Below are positions 37,172 through 46,493 of a stretch of 64,000 nt of DNA, one piece after another; positions within the stretch are counted from its first letter, which is position 1; every line of letters starts with the position of its first letter. Position numbers and translations under genes: made by a program. Source of the DNA: Lysinibacillus sp. OF-1 (GTDB lineage Bacteria > Bacillota > Bacilli > Bacillales_A > Planococcaceae); assembly GCF_028356935.1 (NCBI RefSeq), contig NZ_CP102798.1:3906001-3970000 (forward strand), in the 5' to 3' direction. The notes under the pieces were generated by a model. It was not told where the DNA came from, ran no database searches, and was given only the letters and a program-made list of their open reading frames with translations.

Positions 37172-38002
37172 CTAAAAATCAAATTTGAAATGATCAGGAT
37201 CTTGCCCAAATCGTTGATTTCGATTTAATGTAGCCATTTTCTCCATCTGGGCTTGTGTTAATTCAAAGTCAAAAATCTGTGCGTTTTCCTCGATTCGACT
37301 TGGTGTTACTGATTTAGGAATAACCAATGTATTGTTTTGTAAATGCCAACGTAACACTACTTGAGCAGCCGTCTTTCCGATTTCTTGCCCTATTTCCACT
37401 ATTGTAGGGTCAGTAAGTACGCCTCCGCGCCCTAGCGGTGACCATGCAGTAACAGCAATTTGGTGTTCACTGCAAAATGCGCGTAATGGGAGCTGCTGTA
37501 AATAAGGATGTAACTCCACTTGATTGACCATCGGAGCCGTATTTGCCTTTGCCAGTATTTTTTCTAAATGATGCTCATGGTGATTCGATACACCTGTCGC
37601 ACGAATTAATTTTTCATCGTATAGACGTTCAATTGCTCGATAGGTTTCTTCAAAAGTTTCTGGGACAGCCCAATGGGTTAAATATAAATCTAGGTAATCT
37701 ATATTTAATTTCTTTAATGAAACCTCAAAAGCACGTAATGTGGCATCATACCCTTGGTCATTATTCCACACTTTTGTCGTAACAAATATATCTTCACGTT
37801 GAATGCCTGAATGACGAATCGCTTCTCCTACCTCTACCTCATTGCCATATAAGGACGCTGTATCAATAGCTCGATAACCAAATTTAAGTGCTTTATCAAT
37901 AGCCTGTAATGTTTCTTCACGTTCAGTCATTTTATAAACACCTAAACCAAAGCAAGGCATTTCTACACCATTTGATAATGTTTTCGTTGATTGTAAATGC
38001 AA
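37172..38002 (-). CDS. Aldo/keto reductase
   Basis: 276 residues from the TTG at 38002 (AAAGGGG 9 nt upstream), giving MHLQSTKTLSNGVEMPCFGLGVYKM. The catalytic tetrad is visible: DTASLYGNE (Asp, Tyr), VTTKVWN (Lys) and YLTHWAV (His). NADPH-binding segments VIPKSVTPSRIEEN are near the C-terminus. The closest type is YvgN/YtbE of Bacillus, which reduces aldehydes such as methylglyoxal. Single gene. Confidence 0.9.
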   Translation of the reverse strand: MHLQSTKTLSNGVEMPCFGLGVYKMTEREETLQAIDKALKFGYRAIDTASLYGNEVEVGEAIRHSGIQREDIFVTTKVWNNDQGYDATLRAFEVSLKKLNIDYLDLYLTHWAVPETFEETYRAIERLYDEKLIRATGVSNHHEHHLEKILAKANTAPMVNQVELHPYLQQLPLRAFCSEHQIAVTAWSPLGRGGVLTDPTIVEIGQEIGKTAAQVVLRWHLQNNTLVIPKSVTPSRIEENAQIFDFELTQAQMEKMATLNRNQRFGQDPDHFKFDF

Positions 38003-38081
38003 GAAGCACAACCCCTTTCTTTTCCTAGTACCATTATACAAAAAATTGGATTTAAGAAAAATAAAGCAGCTGTTTTAAACC

Positions 38082-38255
38082 TTACTTTTTCTCGATTTCC
38101 GTATCCTCCTCCAATTGTATAGGGTCAGCAATACGTTCATCCTCTGCCAGTTCAAGACCATCTCGTAAATGCTCCATCTGTTTTCCCAAATCTTTTAATT
38201 CTTTCATATCTCTAGCCATTGAACCATTTTCAATGTTTGGCACTTTTTTTTCCAT
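38082..38255 (-). CDS. Small acidic hypothetical protein
   Basis: 57 residues from the ATG at 38255 (GAGG 8 nt upstream; the upstream in-frame GTG lies in the ribosome binding site). Very charged, with a helical middle (MARDMKELKDLGKQMEHLRDGLELAEDE) and an acidic Lys-ending tail. No membrane segment. I do not recognise a family. Confidence 0.6.
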   Translation of the reverse strand: MEKKVPNIENGSMARDMKELKDLGKQMEHLRDGLELAEDERIADPIQLEEDTEIEKK

Positions 38256-38399
38256 AATGATCACCTCATTTATAGTTTTCCCGATATCGAGATGTTTGAA
38301 CCATTTCTGACATATTTTATTCCGCTATGTCGTTTCATTTTTATAATAGATAGGCTATACTAAAAAGAGATGTCTTTAGAACATGAGGAGGGTACTTCC

Positions 38400-38492
38400 A
38401 TGAAATTATTATTAATCATTGGTGTAACAGTTGCTTTCTTAACAGCTATTTTTACCGCTGGATACGAAGGCGACTACAAAGCAGACAAATAA
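38400..38492 (+). CDS. 30-residue single-span membrane peptide
   Basis: ATG at 38400 follows GGAGGG with 7-nt spacing, and TAA ends at 38492. The peptide has a hydrophobic helix (LLLIIGVTVAFLTAIFTAGY) and a short charged tail (EGDYKADK). A strong terminator follows at once, so it is a transcribed unit. Small membrane peptides of this sort can be regulators or type I toxins. No antisense RNA is evident. Too short for usual gene finding. Confidence 0.6.
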   Translation: MKLLLIIGVTVAFLTAIFTAGYEGDYKADK

Positions 38493-38501
38493 TAGCTCAA
38501 G

Positions 38502-38544
38502 AAAATCACTAAGCATTTTGCAAGGCTTAGTGATTTTCTTTTTT
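38502..38544 (+). terminator. Intrinsic terminator
   Basis: Perfect 13-bp repeat AAAATCACTAAGC / GCTTAGTGATTTT, then CTTTTTTT. Confidence 0.95.
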
Positions 38545-38645
38545 TGTAGAACAATAGAAATACTTGACTTTCATTTGTTTTTAAAATAAACTAACTTACA
38601 TAAAGTAACTTAATAAAAAAAGATAACTATTTGGAGGTATCCTCT

Positions 38646-39491
38646 ATGCATTTCCATGAAAAACCTAACACATATGTAACGAATGTTGAAATAAAAGTAA
38701 GCGATCTCCAACGCTCTTTAACCTTTTATCAAGAAATAATAGGCTTTAAAATTTTACAGCAAGAATCACATAAAGCTACGTTGACTACCGATGGAGAAAC
38801 TGCTCTTTTAACCATTGTTCAGCCTGAAGCAGTGGAAGAAAAGCGAAGCATGACGACAGGGCTTTATCACTTCGCCTTATTATTGCCAACTCGCCGTGAC
38901 CTAGCCAATGTCATTACTCATTTTCACGACAAAGGTGTACACCTTGGGGCTTCTGATCACGCTGTCAGTGAAGCACTCTATTTAAATGATCCTGACCATA
39001 ACGGTATTGAGGTGTATGTGGATCGTGATGAAAGCGAATGGACATGGCATAATGATTACGTGCATATGGTGACAGAACCACTCAATATCCGTTCTATTTT
39101 AGAAGAAGGAGATGGAAACTGGAATGGACTTCCTGCTGGTACAGTGATGGGTCATATTCATTTATCTGTCTCCAACTTAGCAGAAGCTGAGCATTTTTAT
39201 ACTAAAGGCTTAGGTTTTGAGATTGTCACACGCTATGGTTCCCAAGCACTATTCATTTCAACAGGTCGTTATCATCATCATATCGGTTTAAACACATGGC
39301 ACTCAGAAAATGCTCCAAAGCTTGGCCAAAATCAAGTGGGTTTGAAAACATTCTCCTTGCGACTAGATAACGAAGAACAAGCAGCCACTATGAAAGGAAA
39401 CCTTCGTGTAATGGGTGCACCAGTCATAGAAATTGCTGGTGGATTCCAAACAGAAGACCCTGCTGGTAATGTTGTGTTATTGAAGTTTTAG
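38646..39491 (+). CDS. catE: VOC-family extradiol dioxygenase CatE-like
   Basis: 281 residues from the ATG at 38646 (GGAGG 8 nt upstream). Two glyoxalase/VOC modules are seen: VEIKVSDLQRSLTFYQEIIGF and MGHIHLSVSNLAEAEHFYTKGLGF, with metal-ligand candidates in GLYHFALLL, GHIHLSV and Glu in GIEVYVD. Length and the GYHHH-like GRYHHHIGLNTW segment match B. subtilis CatE, a catechol-2,3-dioxygenase controlled by thiol-stress regulators. Substrate is inferred. Confidence 0.82.
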   Translation: MHFHEKPNTYVTNVEIKVSDLQRSLTFYQEIIGFKILQQESHKATLTTDGETALLTIVQPEAVEEKRSMTTGLYHFALLLPTRRDLANVITHFHDKGVHLGASDHAVSEALYLNDPDHNGIEVYVDRDESEWTWHNDYVHMVTEPLNIRSILEEGDGNWNGLPAGTVMGHIHLSVSNLAEAEHFYTKGLGFEIVTRYGSQALFISTGRYHHHIGLNTWHSENAPKLGQNQVGLKTFSLRLDNEEQAATMKGNLRVMGAPVIEIAGGFQTEDPAGNVVLLKF

Positions 39492-39495
39492 TATT

Positions 39496-39532
39496 AAAAA
39501 GGCAGTTCTCACATGCGGAGAACTGCCTTTTT
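39496..39532. terminator. Bidirectional intrinsic terminator (catE / trmL)
   Basis: Perfect 15-bp inverted repeat AAAAAGGCAGTTCTC / GAGAACTGCCTTTTT, touching the trmL stop codon. Confidence 0.95.
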
Positions 39533-40004
39533 AATGTAAACCTGGATAGCCTTGTTGTCGTAATGCCTCATAAATGACAATGGCAGCCGTATTAGACAAA
39601 TTGAGTGAACGTATATGATCACTTTGCGGAATACGCAAGCACATATCTCGTCGATCATATGCAAAGTCCTTTGGCAACCCTGTCGTTTCTTTTCCAAACA
39701 TAAAATAAATATCTCGATCTTGATCACTAAAATCATGCGTCGTAAACGGCTCATCACTATACGTTTCGATTAAATAAACATCTCCATTTTTAGAATGCTC
39801 TATAAAATCATCCAGTGAATCATGATAGACAATATTCACACTATGCCAATAATCTAAGCCTGCTCGTTTCAACATTTTATCGTCCGTCGAAAAACCTAGT
39901 GGACGAATTAAATGTAACGATGTATTCGTACCAGCACAAGTACGAGCAATATTCCCTGTATTAGCTGGAATTTCTGGTTGATATAAAACGATATGCAATG
40001 GCAT
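39531..40004 (-). CDS. trmL: tRNA (cytidine/uridine-34-2'-O)-methyltransferase TrmL
   Basis: 157 residues, the usual TrmL size. SPOUT-knot landmarks are LYQPEIPANTGNIARTCAG near the N-terminus, MFGKETTGLP and RIPQSDHIRSLNLSNTAAIVIYEALRQ. It methylates the wobble nucleotide of tRNA-Leu isoacceptors. The queG gene for another wobble modification lies upstream on the same strand but 330 bp away. Confidence 0.93.
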   Translation of the reverse strand: MPLHIVLYQPEIPANTGNIARTCAGTNTSLHLIRPLGFSTDDKMLKRAGLDYWHSVNIVYHDSLDDFIEHSKNGDVYLIETYSDEPFTTHDFSDQDRDIYFMFGKETTGLPKDFAYDRRDMCLRIPQSDHIRSLNLSNTAAIVIYEALRQQGYPGLH

Positions 40005-40335
40005 AACGACACACTTCCTTATTCAAAATTTCTTTCAGCAGGCTCTTGAACAGAGCCAGATTTTTTTAGAATGAGTAGCCCCTCGGATAAAATGAGACTC
40101 AGTTCTTTTGAGTCGGTTTTCCCTCTCGGTAAGCGGGCCATAGTTCTTTGGGAGCGACTTTTCCACATATTATGAGCAGGCACGGCTCTTTTAGAGCGAA
40201 CCGACTTCCTTTATGAACGAAACCCCAACCTTTTGGAGCACCCTCCGTTCAAACTAGAGTCACTCCTCCGACAATTCGAGAGACTTATTTTACCCTCTAA
40301 TGGAAAGCAAGTAAATCAATTGCTCCTGACTCAAC
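40005..40335. other. 330-bp intergenic region between queG and trmL
   Basis: No gene seen. It holds a GGCTCT/AGAGCC hairpin with a T-run (40041-40066, + strand) and a degenerate tandem repeat at 40061-40246. Confidence 0.6.
40061..40246. repeat. Degenerate 41-42-bp tandem repeat
   Basis: Similar cores start at 40103 (TTCTTTTGAGTCGG), 40144 (TTCTTTGGGAGCGA), 40186 (CTCTTTTAGAGCGA) and 40228 (ACCTTTTGGAGCAC), spaced 41, 42 and 42 bp. A weaker unit may start at 40061. Some units form small hairpins such as GACTC/GAGTC. Confidence 0.6.
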
Positions 40336-41466
40336 TTATTGGAAAAACTGCAACCCTTTATGAATTTCACTGAGTACTTCTTCATCCTGTTCTGTAACTT
40401 CCGCTTCATGTAAAGCAGATTGGGCTATTTCTCCACCTATCTTGCCTAAAGCCCATGCAGCTGTGCCACGAATGACAGGACGTTCATCTTTTTGAAGAAC
40501 ATCGATTAAATCTGGTATGGCGGCTTCTTCTTTAAAATGAGCGAGTGCTAAAATGGCATTACGCTGGATAGGCTTTTTCCCACGCCAAGAGCCTGAGACA
40601 TGACCAAACTTGGCCTTAAATTCTCGATTAGAAATCGTTAAAAGAGGAGTCAATAATGGCTTGGCAAGCTCTGGATCTGGCATAAATTCTTCATGCATCC
40701 AATTAATTTTCCCTTTATTTTTAGGACATACTGTCTGGCATGTATCACAGCCATAAAGACGATTGCCGATATGATTTCGGAACTCATCAGGCAGTAATCC
40801 CTTTGTTTGGGTCAGAAAGGCAATACAGCGCTGTGCATTCAGTTGTCCCCCTTGGATTAAGGCGCCAGTCGGACAAACATCCAAGCACAATCGACAATCT
40901 CCACATTCATCCTCCATTGGCTTATCTGGCGCAAAAGGGATATTTGTGATGAGCTCTCCCAAATACACATAAGAGCCAAATTCAGGCGTTATAATGGAAC
41001 AATTTTTCCCACTCCAGCCAATGCCTGCACGTTCTGCTACGGCTCGATCTACAAGTGCTCCCGTATCTACCATCGATTCAATTCGCACACCCTCGACGTG
41101 TTCCTCAAGCCAAGCAGATAATAACTTCAAACGTTCACGTATTGCTGTATGATAATCGACACCCCATGAAGCTCGACAAAAAATTCCACGCCTTGCACCT
41201 TTTTTACCAACTGGTGCATTTTGCATACGCGAAGGATAGGCAACAGCTATCGCTACAATGCTCTCTGCTTCATTTAATAATTGAAGGGGTTCGGTACGTT
41301 TTTCAATATTACTTTCTTCAAAACCAGACTGGTAGCCTAGCTCCTGCTGGCGACGCAATCTGTTCTTTAGTTCTGTAAAGGGAGCTGCTGTTGTAAAACC
41401 TATTTTATCAACGCCAATGGACATCGCATATGCCACAAAGTCACGTTGTAGGTCATGTATGTTCAT
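40336..41466 (-). CDS. queG: Epoxyqueuosine reductase QueG
   Basis: 376 residues. The cobalamin-binding N-terminal part includes IAVAYPSRM and DTGALVDRAVAERAGIGWSGKN. Two 4Fe-4S motifs are CGDCRLCLDVCPTGAL and CDTCQTVCPKN. A C-terminal HEAT-like repeat (AAIPDLIDVLQKDERPVIRGTAAWALGKIGG) helps bind tRNA. The enzyme makes queuosine from epoxyqueuosine in tRNA. The divergent neighbour is a B3/4-domain protein. Confidence 0.94.
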   Translation of the reverse strand: MNIHDLQRDFVAYAMSIGVDKIGFTTAAPFTELKNRLRRQQELGYQSGFEESNIEKRTEPLQLLNEAESIVAIAVAYPSRMQNAPVGKKGARRGIFCRASWGVDYHTAIRERLKLLSAWLEEHVEGVRIESMVDTGALVDRAVAERAGIGWSGKNCSIITPEFGSYVYLGELITNIPFAPDKPMEDECGDCRLCLDVCPTGALIQGGQLNAQRCIAFLTQTKGLLPDEFRNHIGNRLYGCDTCQTVCPKNKGKINWMHEEFMPDPELAKPLLTPLLTISNREFKAKFGHVSGSWRGKKPIQRNAILALAHFKEEAAIPDLIDVLQKDERPVIRGTAAWALGKIGGEIAQSALHEAEVTEQDEEVLSEIHKGLQFFQ

Positions 41467-41525
41467 TTTATTTCCAACTCCTTACATGGTACAATAATAG
41501 AAATAGATAAAGTAGGTGATGTTCA

Positions 41526-42215
41526 TTGGAAATTTCCATTAACCAATCTCTATTAGCACAACATCCCGAGCTAAAAATCGGCATTATTCATTATACCAAA
41601 ATTGTCGTAGCAGAATCCCCTCAAATGATTAAAGGACGTATGCAATTGTATCAGGAAAATCTCTTTCTAGAAATGCAAGCACAACCCGTGACACAGCGTG
41701 AGGGTATCGCAGAATGGAGACAGCTATGGAAAAAGCTTGGTGCTGATCCAAACCGTTACCGTCATTCAGCAGAAAGCCTAATGCGTCGAATTAGTAAGCA
41801 AAACTATTTAACACCACTTCATTCAGGTGTTGATTTAAATAATTTCTTTTCTCTCCAATACGAAATGCCAATTGGGCTGTATGATGTCGCTCCAATCAAA
41901 GGGTCTGTGGAAATTGCTCTTGGTCATGATGAAATTAGTTACGAAGGTTTAAATGGGCGATTGAATACATTAACAAATATTCTATATAGTCGTGATGAAG
42001 TAGGAGCATTTGGCTCACCTTTTGTCGATTCTAAACGCACAGCTGTTACAGAGGAAACGACTGAGGCATTACATATATTTTATCTCCGACCATCGTTAAC
42101 AACTGAAGCAGCAAACGAACTTCTTGCGTCAGCAGGAAAAATGTTTAATCAAATCCATGGCGGTCATTATCAAACCGCACTTTTGTCAAATAATGCGCCA
42201 TCTACAACACTATAA
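41526..42215 (+). CDS. B3/B4 (tRNA-editing-like) domain protein
   Basis: 229 residues with a TTG start after AGGTGATG. The B3/4 fold, known from the beta subunit of phenylalanyl-tRNA synthetase, is recognised by WRQLWKKLGADPNRYRHSAESLMRRI and LTPLHSGVDLNNFFSLQYEMPIGLYD. Stand-alone members are thought to deacylate mischarged tRNA or bind amino acids. It is followed after 15 nt by a DIP1984-family gene in the same direction. Confidence 0.82.
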   Translation: MEISINQSLLAQHPELKIGIIHYTKIVVAESPQMIKGRMQLYQENLFLEMQAQPVTQREGIAEWRQLWKKLGADPNRYRHSAESLMRRISKQNYLTPLHSGVDLNNFFSLQYEMPIGLYDVAPIKGSVEIALGHDEISYEGLNGRLNTLTNILYSRDEVGAFGSPFVDSKRTAVTEETTEALHIFYLRPSLTTEAANELLASAGKMFNQIHGGHYQTALLSNNAPSTTL

Positions 42216-42230
42216 AAAGGACGTGTTTTC

Positions 42231-42740
42231 ATGATTAATCTTGCAGAAGCAGTTAAACTAAAAAGTATTTTAGGGAAGAAAACTCAAGAGCTTGTTAGTG
42301 AACTACATCGTAGTGCTGTTGTGACAGTAGAAAAAGGACAAGCTCCTAAAACAAGTAATCGTGCTCTCCCCCTTATTGAGGCTGACCTAGCACAAATTCG
42401 TCTCGATGCACGTACGCTAGACCGTTTAGTATATGAAGCGAACATTCAAAACTCCGTCGATTTTAAAGGTGAAAAGTTAGCACTAGTAGAAGCCATCGAA
42501 TTGGCGACACAGCTCCGTGCCGAGGCTGAATTGTGTAAAGAATTTAGTATGCGTGAAAAAGAAAGTGTCCGATTTGGCTATGGTGAAAATGCAATGTTAT
42601 ACGAAATCACTTTGTATGAGCCTGATGCATATCGAGAACGAGCAATTCAACTCGAAAAAGATGCACATAAACTATCCAATCTTATTAATTCAAAAAATTA
42701 TAGTATACAAATTAACTTTGACGATTCTCGTTATTTCTAA
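42231..42740 (+). CDS. DIP1984-family protein
   Basis: 169 residues, largely helical. INLAEAVKLKSILGKKTQELVSELHRSAVV at the N-terminus and the central RLDARTLDRLVYEANIQNSVDF match what I recall of the DIP1984 family (older name septicolysin-like). The function is unknown. Probably co-transcribed with the B3/4 gene. Confidence 0.75.
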   Translation: MINLAEAVKLKSILGKKTQELVSELHRSAVVTVEKGQAPKTSNRALPLIEADLAQIRLDARTLDRLVYEANIQNSVDFKGEKLALVEAIELATQLRAEAELCKEFSMREKESVRFGYGENAMLYEITLYEPDAYRERAIQLEKDAHKLSNLINSKNYSIQINFDDSRYF

Positions 42741-43093
42741 TCTCGGGGCGGTGAGACTCCAAACCGAGTTGGATGTGCTGTTTTCAAATTCAGCTTTTGA
42801 GCTAACTTGCCTCAAACCAATAACAAGTTACCTGTTACTGTATGACCGATGACTAATGACCAACTATAGGCAAAAGCCATACTCAACCAACTTGATTCCG
42901 TTTGAAAACGCCATCCATGGCTCTCCTACATTTATGTATGGAGAGCCTTTTTATGTAGATTCAGCATTTTTTTAAGGACGTAAATGGTGAATTATGGAAT
43001 ATTGATGCCAAGTTTAAATGTCGATGAATTCGAATGTCTAGTTTGCCCCATTCAAGGACAAAATGGAAGTATCTATAGGAAAGGGGTCATACT
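42741..43093. other. Intergenic region before catalase
   Basis: A terminator is present at 42919-42952; no gene is seen. I could not assign a clear SigB or SigF promoter for the catalase gene. Confidence 0.5.
42919..42952 (+). terminator. Intrinsic terminator
   Basis: GGCTCTCCTACA / TGTATGGAGAGCC with a TTTA loop and one bulge, followed by TTTTTATG. Confidence 0.88.
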
Positions 43094-44680
43094 ATGACAC
43101 AGCAAAATGATTCAACACATGAGCAAGATACAACCTTAACAAATCGACAGGGCCATCCGATTACCAACAATCAAAATTTACGAACAATCAGTAATCGTGG
43201 TCCTGCAACACTTGAAAATTATGATTTTCTAGAAAAGATGAGTCACTTTGACCGAGAGAGAGTTCCTGAACGAGTGGTCCATGCTCGTGGTGCTGGTGCA
43301 CATGGTTATTTTGAAACTTATGGTGTTGTGGGTAATGATCCAATTTCAAAGTATACACGTGCAAAAGTCTTTCAGGATAAAGGGAAGAAAACGCCTGTCT
43401 TGGTGCGTTTTTCAACTGTGATACACGGCGGTCACTCCCCTGAAACTTTACGTGATCCACGAGGCTTTGCAGTCAAATTTTATACAGAGGATGGCAACTG
43501 GGATTTAGTGGGCAATAATTTAAAAATCTTCTTTATTCGTGATGCCATGAAATTCCCAGACATGATCCATGCTTTTAAGCCAGATCCTATTACTAATATT
43601 CAGAGCGTCGAACGTTTCTTTGACTTTTGTGCTAGCTCTCCAGAAACCTTCCATATGGTCACTTTTGTCTACTCACCTTGGGGGATTCCAGCTAATTATC
43701 GTATGATGCAAGGCTCTGGGGTCAATACGTATAAATGGGTTAATGATGAAGGGAATGCGGTTCTTGTCAAATATCACTGGGAACCACTACAAGGCATTAA
43801 AAATTTAACACAAAAAGAAGCAGAAGAAATCCAACAGAAAAATTTCAATCATGCCACTCAAGATTTATATGATGCCATCGATCGTGGTGAATATCCTGAA
43901 TGGGAGCTACATGTTCAAATAATGGAGGATGGTCCACATCCTGAGCTTGATTTTGATCCATTGGATGATACAAAGCTTTGGCCAAACGATCAATTCCCAT
44001 GGTATGCAGTTGGCAAAATGGTATTAAACAAAAATCCTGAGGATTATTTTGCTGAGGTGGAACAGGCCGCATTCGGCACAGGGGTACTGGTTGATGGCTT
44101 AGATTTTTCTGATGATAAAATGCTACAAGGTCGTACTTTCTCTTACTCCGATACACAGCGTCATCGTGTAGGGGCTAACTACTTACAGCTACCGATTAAT
44201 GCGCCTAAAAAGCGTGTTGCTACCAATCAACATGGTGGGCAAATGATGTATAAACGTGATTTAGCACCCGGTCAAAATCCACATATAAATTATGAGCCAT
44301 CTATGCTCAATGGTTTAAAGGAAGCGACACAAGCTGGGAAAGAACATACACCCTATGTAGAGGGAAATCTTGTTCGTGAATCAATCGATCGTCAAAGCAA
44401 TACTAAGCAAGCTGGCGAAACTTACCGTAGCTTTGAGCAGTGGGAGCGAAATGAACTTCTTGAAAACTTAATACGCGATTTATCAGTCTGTCACGAGGAT
44501 ATTCAAAATGCAATGATTGCGCTAGCAGAGGAAGCGGATGAAGAATATGGTCGTTTACTCAAAGAAGGTTTGCATAAGGCACGAAAAAACGCCTCCGCTT
44601 CTAAACCACTTGGCAATATCGATGGCGATCAAGCACCTCAAGATGCTATCAATAAAGGTCATGATGCCGAGCCATATTAA
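43094..44680 (+). CDS. Haem catalase
   Basis: 528 residues. The distal His is H63 in [12 protein letters not shown], the conserved Asn lies in DLVGNN (residues 137-142) and the proximal haem ligand is Y351 in [21 protein letters not shown]. It decomposes hydrogen peroxide. The approximately 45 residues after the core ([26 protein letters not shown]...) are a helical tail, shorter than the C-terminal domain of large-subunit catalases. A Lys/Asp-rich N-terminus precedes the core. AAAGGGG precedes the ATG. Confidence 0.93.
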   Translation: MTQQNDSTHEQDTTLTNRQGHPITNNQNLRTISNRGPATLENYDFLEKMSHFDRERVPERVVHARGAGAHGYFETYGVVGNDPISKYTRAKVFQDKGKKTPVLVRFSTVIHGGHSPETLRDPRGFAVKFYTEDGNWDLVGNNLKIFFIRDAMKFPDMIHAFKPDPITNIQSVERFFDFCASSPETFHMVTFVYSPWGIPANYRMMQGSGVNTYKWVNDEGNAVLVKYHWEPLQGIKNLTQKEAEEIQQKNFNHATQDLYDAIDRGEYPEWELHVQIMEDGPHPELDFDPLDDTKLWPNDQFPWYAVGKMVLNKNPEDYFAEVEQAAFGTGVLVDGLDFSDDKMLQGRTFSYSDTQRHRVGANYLQLPINAPKKRVATNQHGGQMMYKRDLAPGQNPHINYEPSMLNGLKEATQAGKEHTPYVEGNLVRESIDRQSNTKQAGETYRSFEQWERNELLENLIRDLSVCHEDIQNAMIALAEEADEEYGRLLKEGLHKARKNASASKPLGNIDGDQAPQDAINKGHDAEPY

Positions 44681-44714
44681 CTAAGTTAAAAATAGGCTGG
44701 GACAAACCAATGAA

Positions 44715-44775
44715 AAACCCGATCTATTTTACGAAACACTCCTTTAGTGTTTTGTAGTAGCTCGGGTTTGCTTTT
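44715..44775 (+). terminator. Terminator of catalase within a GGCTGGGACAAA-type element
   Basis: Nested stems AAACCCGA / TCGGGTTT and GAAACACT / AGTGTTTT. It is preceded by AATAGGCTGGGACAAACC (44685-44707), a motif common ahead of terminators in Firmicutes. Confidence 0.7.
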
Positions 44776-44837
44776 CGTCTTAAAATTATCTGGCTTTCAT
44801 AATAGCCAAATTAATTATGTATAAGCCTCTTTTTGCA

Positions 44838-45231
44838 TTATTGCTCATAAGCCTTATACCAATGATAGGGTTGAATTTCTTTTAATAACTTAAATACTAA
44901 TTCACCATTTGCATTCGTAATCGCAGCTTTCACATTCTCTCCTCAATAGAAAAGTCTTTCCTGACAGACCCCGCATGGTGTAAGTTCTGATTTTTCACTT
45001 TCTCGAGCAACACAAATTGAATGTGTAACCTTTGTATTGAATTGATGGGCCTCTAGAATGGCTCCCGTTCCCATACATAATTCAGTAGCTGGCATTCATG
45101 ACCTCTGGTGCGATACTTGTTAAAATCCGCCCATCTTCAGTATACAAAGTTGCAGTTCCTCCCCAGCCAGAGGGATATCTTTTTTCTGCTAATGCTACTG
45201 CCGATTCATATAGTGTTTTTTCAATATCCAT
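44838..45231 (-). pseudogene. Broken cytidine deaminase gene
   Basis: The minus strand encodes a cytidine deaminase-like protein in pieces. From ATG 45231 it reads MDIEKTLYESAVALAEKRYP...IAPEVMNA, then an extra base shifts the frame and the sequence continues as ATELCMGTGAILEAHQFNTKVTHSICVARE and TPCGVCQERL with the zinc-binding PCxxC. A stop codon (TGA, probably from TGG) interrupts FY*GENVKAAITN and the tail ends at 44838. It begins 6 nt after the LD-carboxypeptidase stop, so it was once in its operon. Two lesions argue against a sequencing error. Confidence 0.85.
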
Positions 45232-45237
45232 CCTACA

Positions 45238-46143
45238 TCATTTATGCACGCCAGGTAATATTTTCAATACCTTTTCCTCGGCGTCTAAAATAGCATCCAC
45301 TCCTAGTGGAATGGCAATATTCGTCGTTTCATGCCCAATCTTAAAGCCAGCCACAACCGGAATGCCCAATTCAGCAAAATACTCCTTCATCAACAGATGC
45401 AATGCCGCTTCATCAGCTCCTGTCTGTGTAAATGAGCCAATGATTACACCTGCTAACTGTTCTAACTTCCTAGCCTGTTTTAATTGCTGAAGCATCGAAT
45501 CAATTCCTGGAATCGTTTCACCTAGTTCTTCTATCAATAAAATTCGACCTTCAGTACGCACTTCAAATTTGGTTCCTAATGTGCTGACAAGACGATAGAG
45601 ATTGCCTCCGATAATTTCACCTCTTGCAACACCCCCAGCAATTGTTGTTAAAGGAGAAATCGCCTCTGTATACTGAATTTCCATCGGGGAAAATAATTGT
45701 AAAAACATTTTCTTTGATAAGTCATCCATCTTACTAGCTGCCATAAGCAGAGGGCCATGAAATGTCACTAGGTTGGCATATTCATTGATGGCACAATGTA
45801 AATATGTCAGATCTGAAAAGCCCCAAAAAATTTTAGGGTTTTCCTCTAATAAAGTATAATCAACTTTTTCAGCAATTCGTGCAGAGCCATAGCCTCCCTT
45901 GGCACAAAAGATCGCTTTCACTTCAGGGTTTTTCACCATTTCATGCAGATCACCTAACCTGGTCTCGTCATCTCCAGCTAAATAATCATGTTTAGCATGA
46001 ATCGTATCACCTACAATATAGCGAAGCCCTAATTCGTCCAAAAAGGCTAATGCATCTCCTAGCTTTTCAGGCTCTACAAGACTTGAAAGGGCAATAACAC
46101 CAACTAAATCACCTTTTTGTAGATATGGTACTGTACTTTTCAA
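45238..46143 (-). CDS. LD-carboxypeptidase / S66 peptidase
   Basis: 301 residues from the TTG at 46143 (AGGAG 8 nt upstream; the in-frame GTG at 46152 is too close). The S66 family nucleophile is the Ser in FCAKGGYGSARI, with the acid/base residues expected in LLIEELGE and the His in FKIGHETTNIAIPLG. The family trims L,D-bonds of murein tetrapeptides or inactivates microcin C-type compounds (MccF). Chromosomal single copies are mostly recycling enzymes. Confidence 0.88.
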   Translation of the reverse strand: MKSTVPYLQKGDLVGVIALSSLVEPEKLGDALAFLDELGLRYIVGDTIHAKHDYLAGDDETRLGDLHEMVKNPEVKAIFCAKGGYGSARIAEKVDYTLLEENPKIFWGFSDLTYLHCAINEYANLVTFHGPLLMAASKMDDLSKKMFLQLFSPMEIQYTEAISPLTTIAGGVARGEIIGGNLYRLVSTLGTKFEVRTEGRILLIEELGETIPGIDSMLQQLKQARKLEQLAGVIIGSFTQTGADEAALHLLMKEYFAELGIPVVAGFKIGHETTNIAIPLGVDAILDAEEKVLKILPGVHK

Positions 46144-46152
46144 CGCAATCAC

Positions 46153-46442
46153 TCCTCTTTTCCTTATTTTAGCATAGCCATACTATGGGAGCATTGATTA
46201 TTGCGATGCTTCATGCCTAAAATAAACCATAATATTAGAAGTTATCGCTTTATGATAATCTCGCCATAGAGCTTACCTTCCAGACACACTATCTAGCACA
46301 AACTTTATTCATTGGAAATAGACAGCAACGATTGCTGGTATTTTTGCTTCTATCGTTGCTTTTTTGCTGGAATAACAGTGTCATACTGTTTGGTGCGGAC
46401 AAGGTGAATATTTATTTTTTTCGATGAAAATTATCCTACCGG
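46153..46442. other. Intergenic region between nagB and the LD-carboxypeptidase gene
   Basis: About 290 bp, no gene seen. An orphan + strand hairpin AGCAACGAT / ATCGTTGCTTTTTT lies at 46324-46365 without a gene in front of it. Confidence 0.4.
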
Positions 46443-46489
46443 AAAAACAAATAAGCAAAGACTTCCACTATAAGAAGTCCTTGCTTATT
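46443..46489 (-). terminator. Intrinsic terminator of nagB
   Basis: On the minus strand AATAAGCAAGGACTTC pairs with GAAGTCTTTGCTTATT, then TTGTTTTTCC. Confidence 0.9.
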
Positions 46490-46493
46490 CTTG

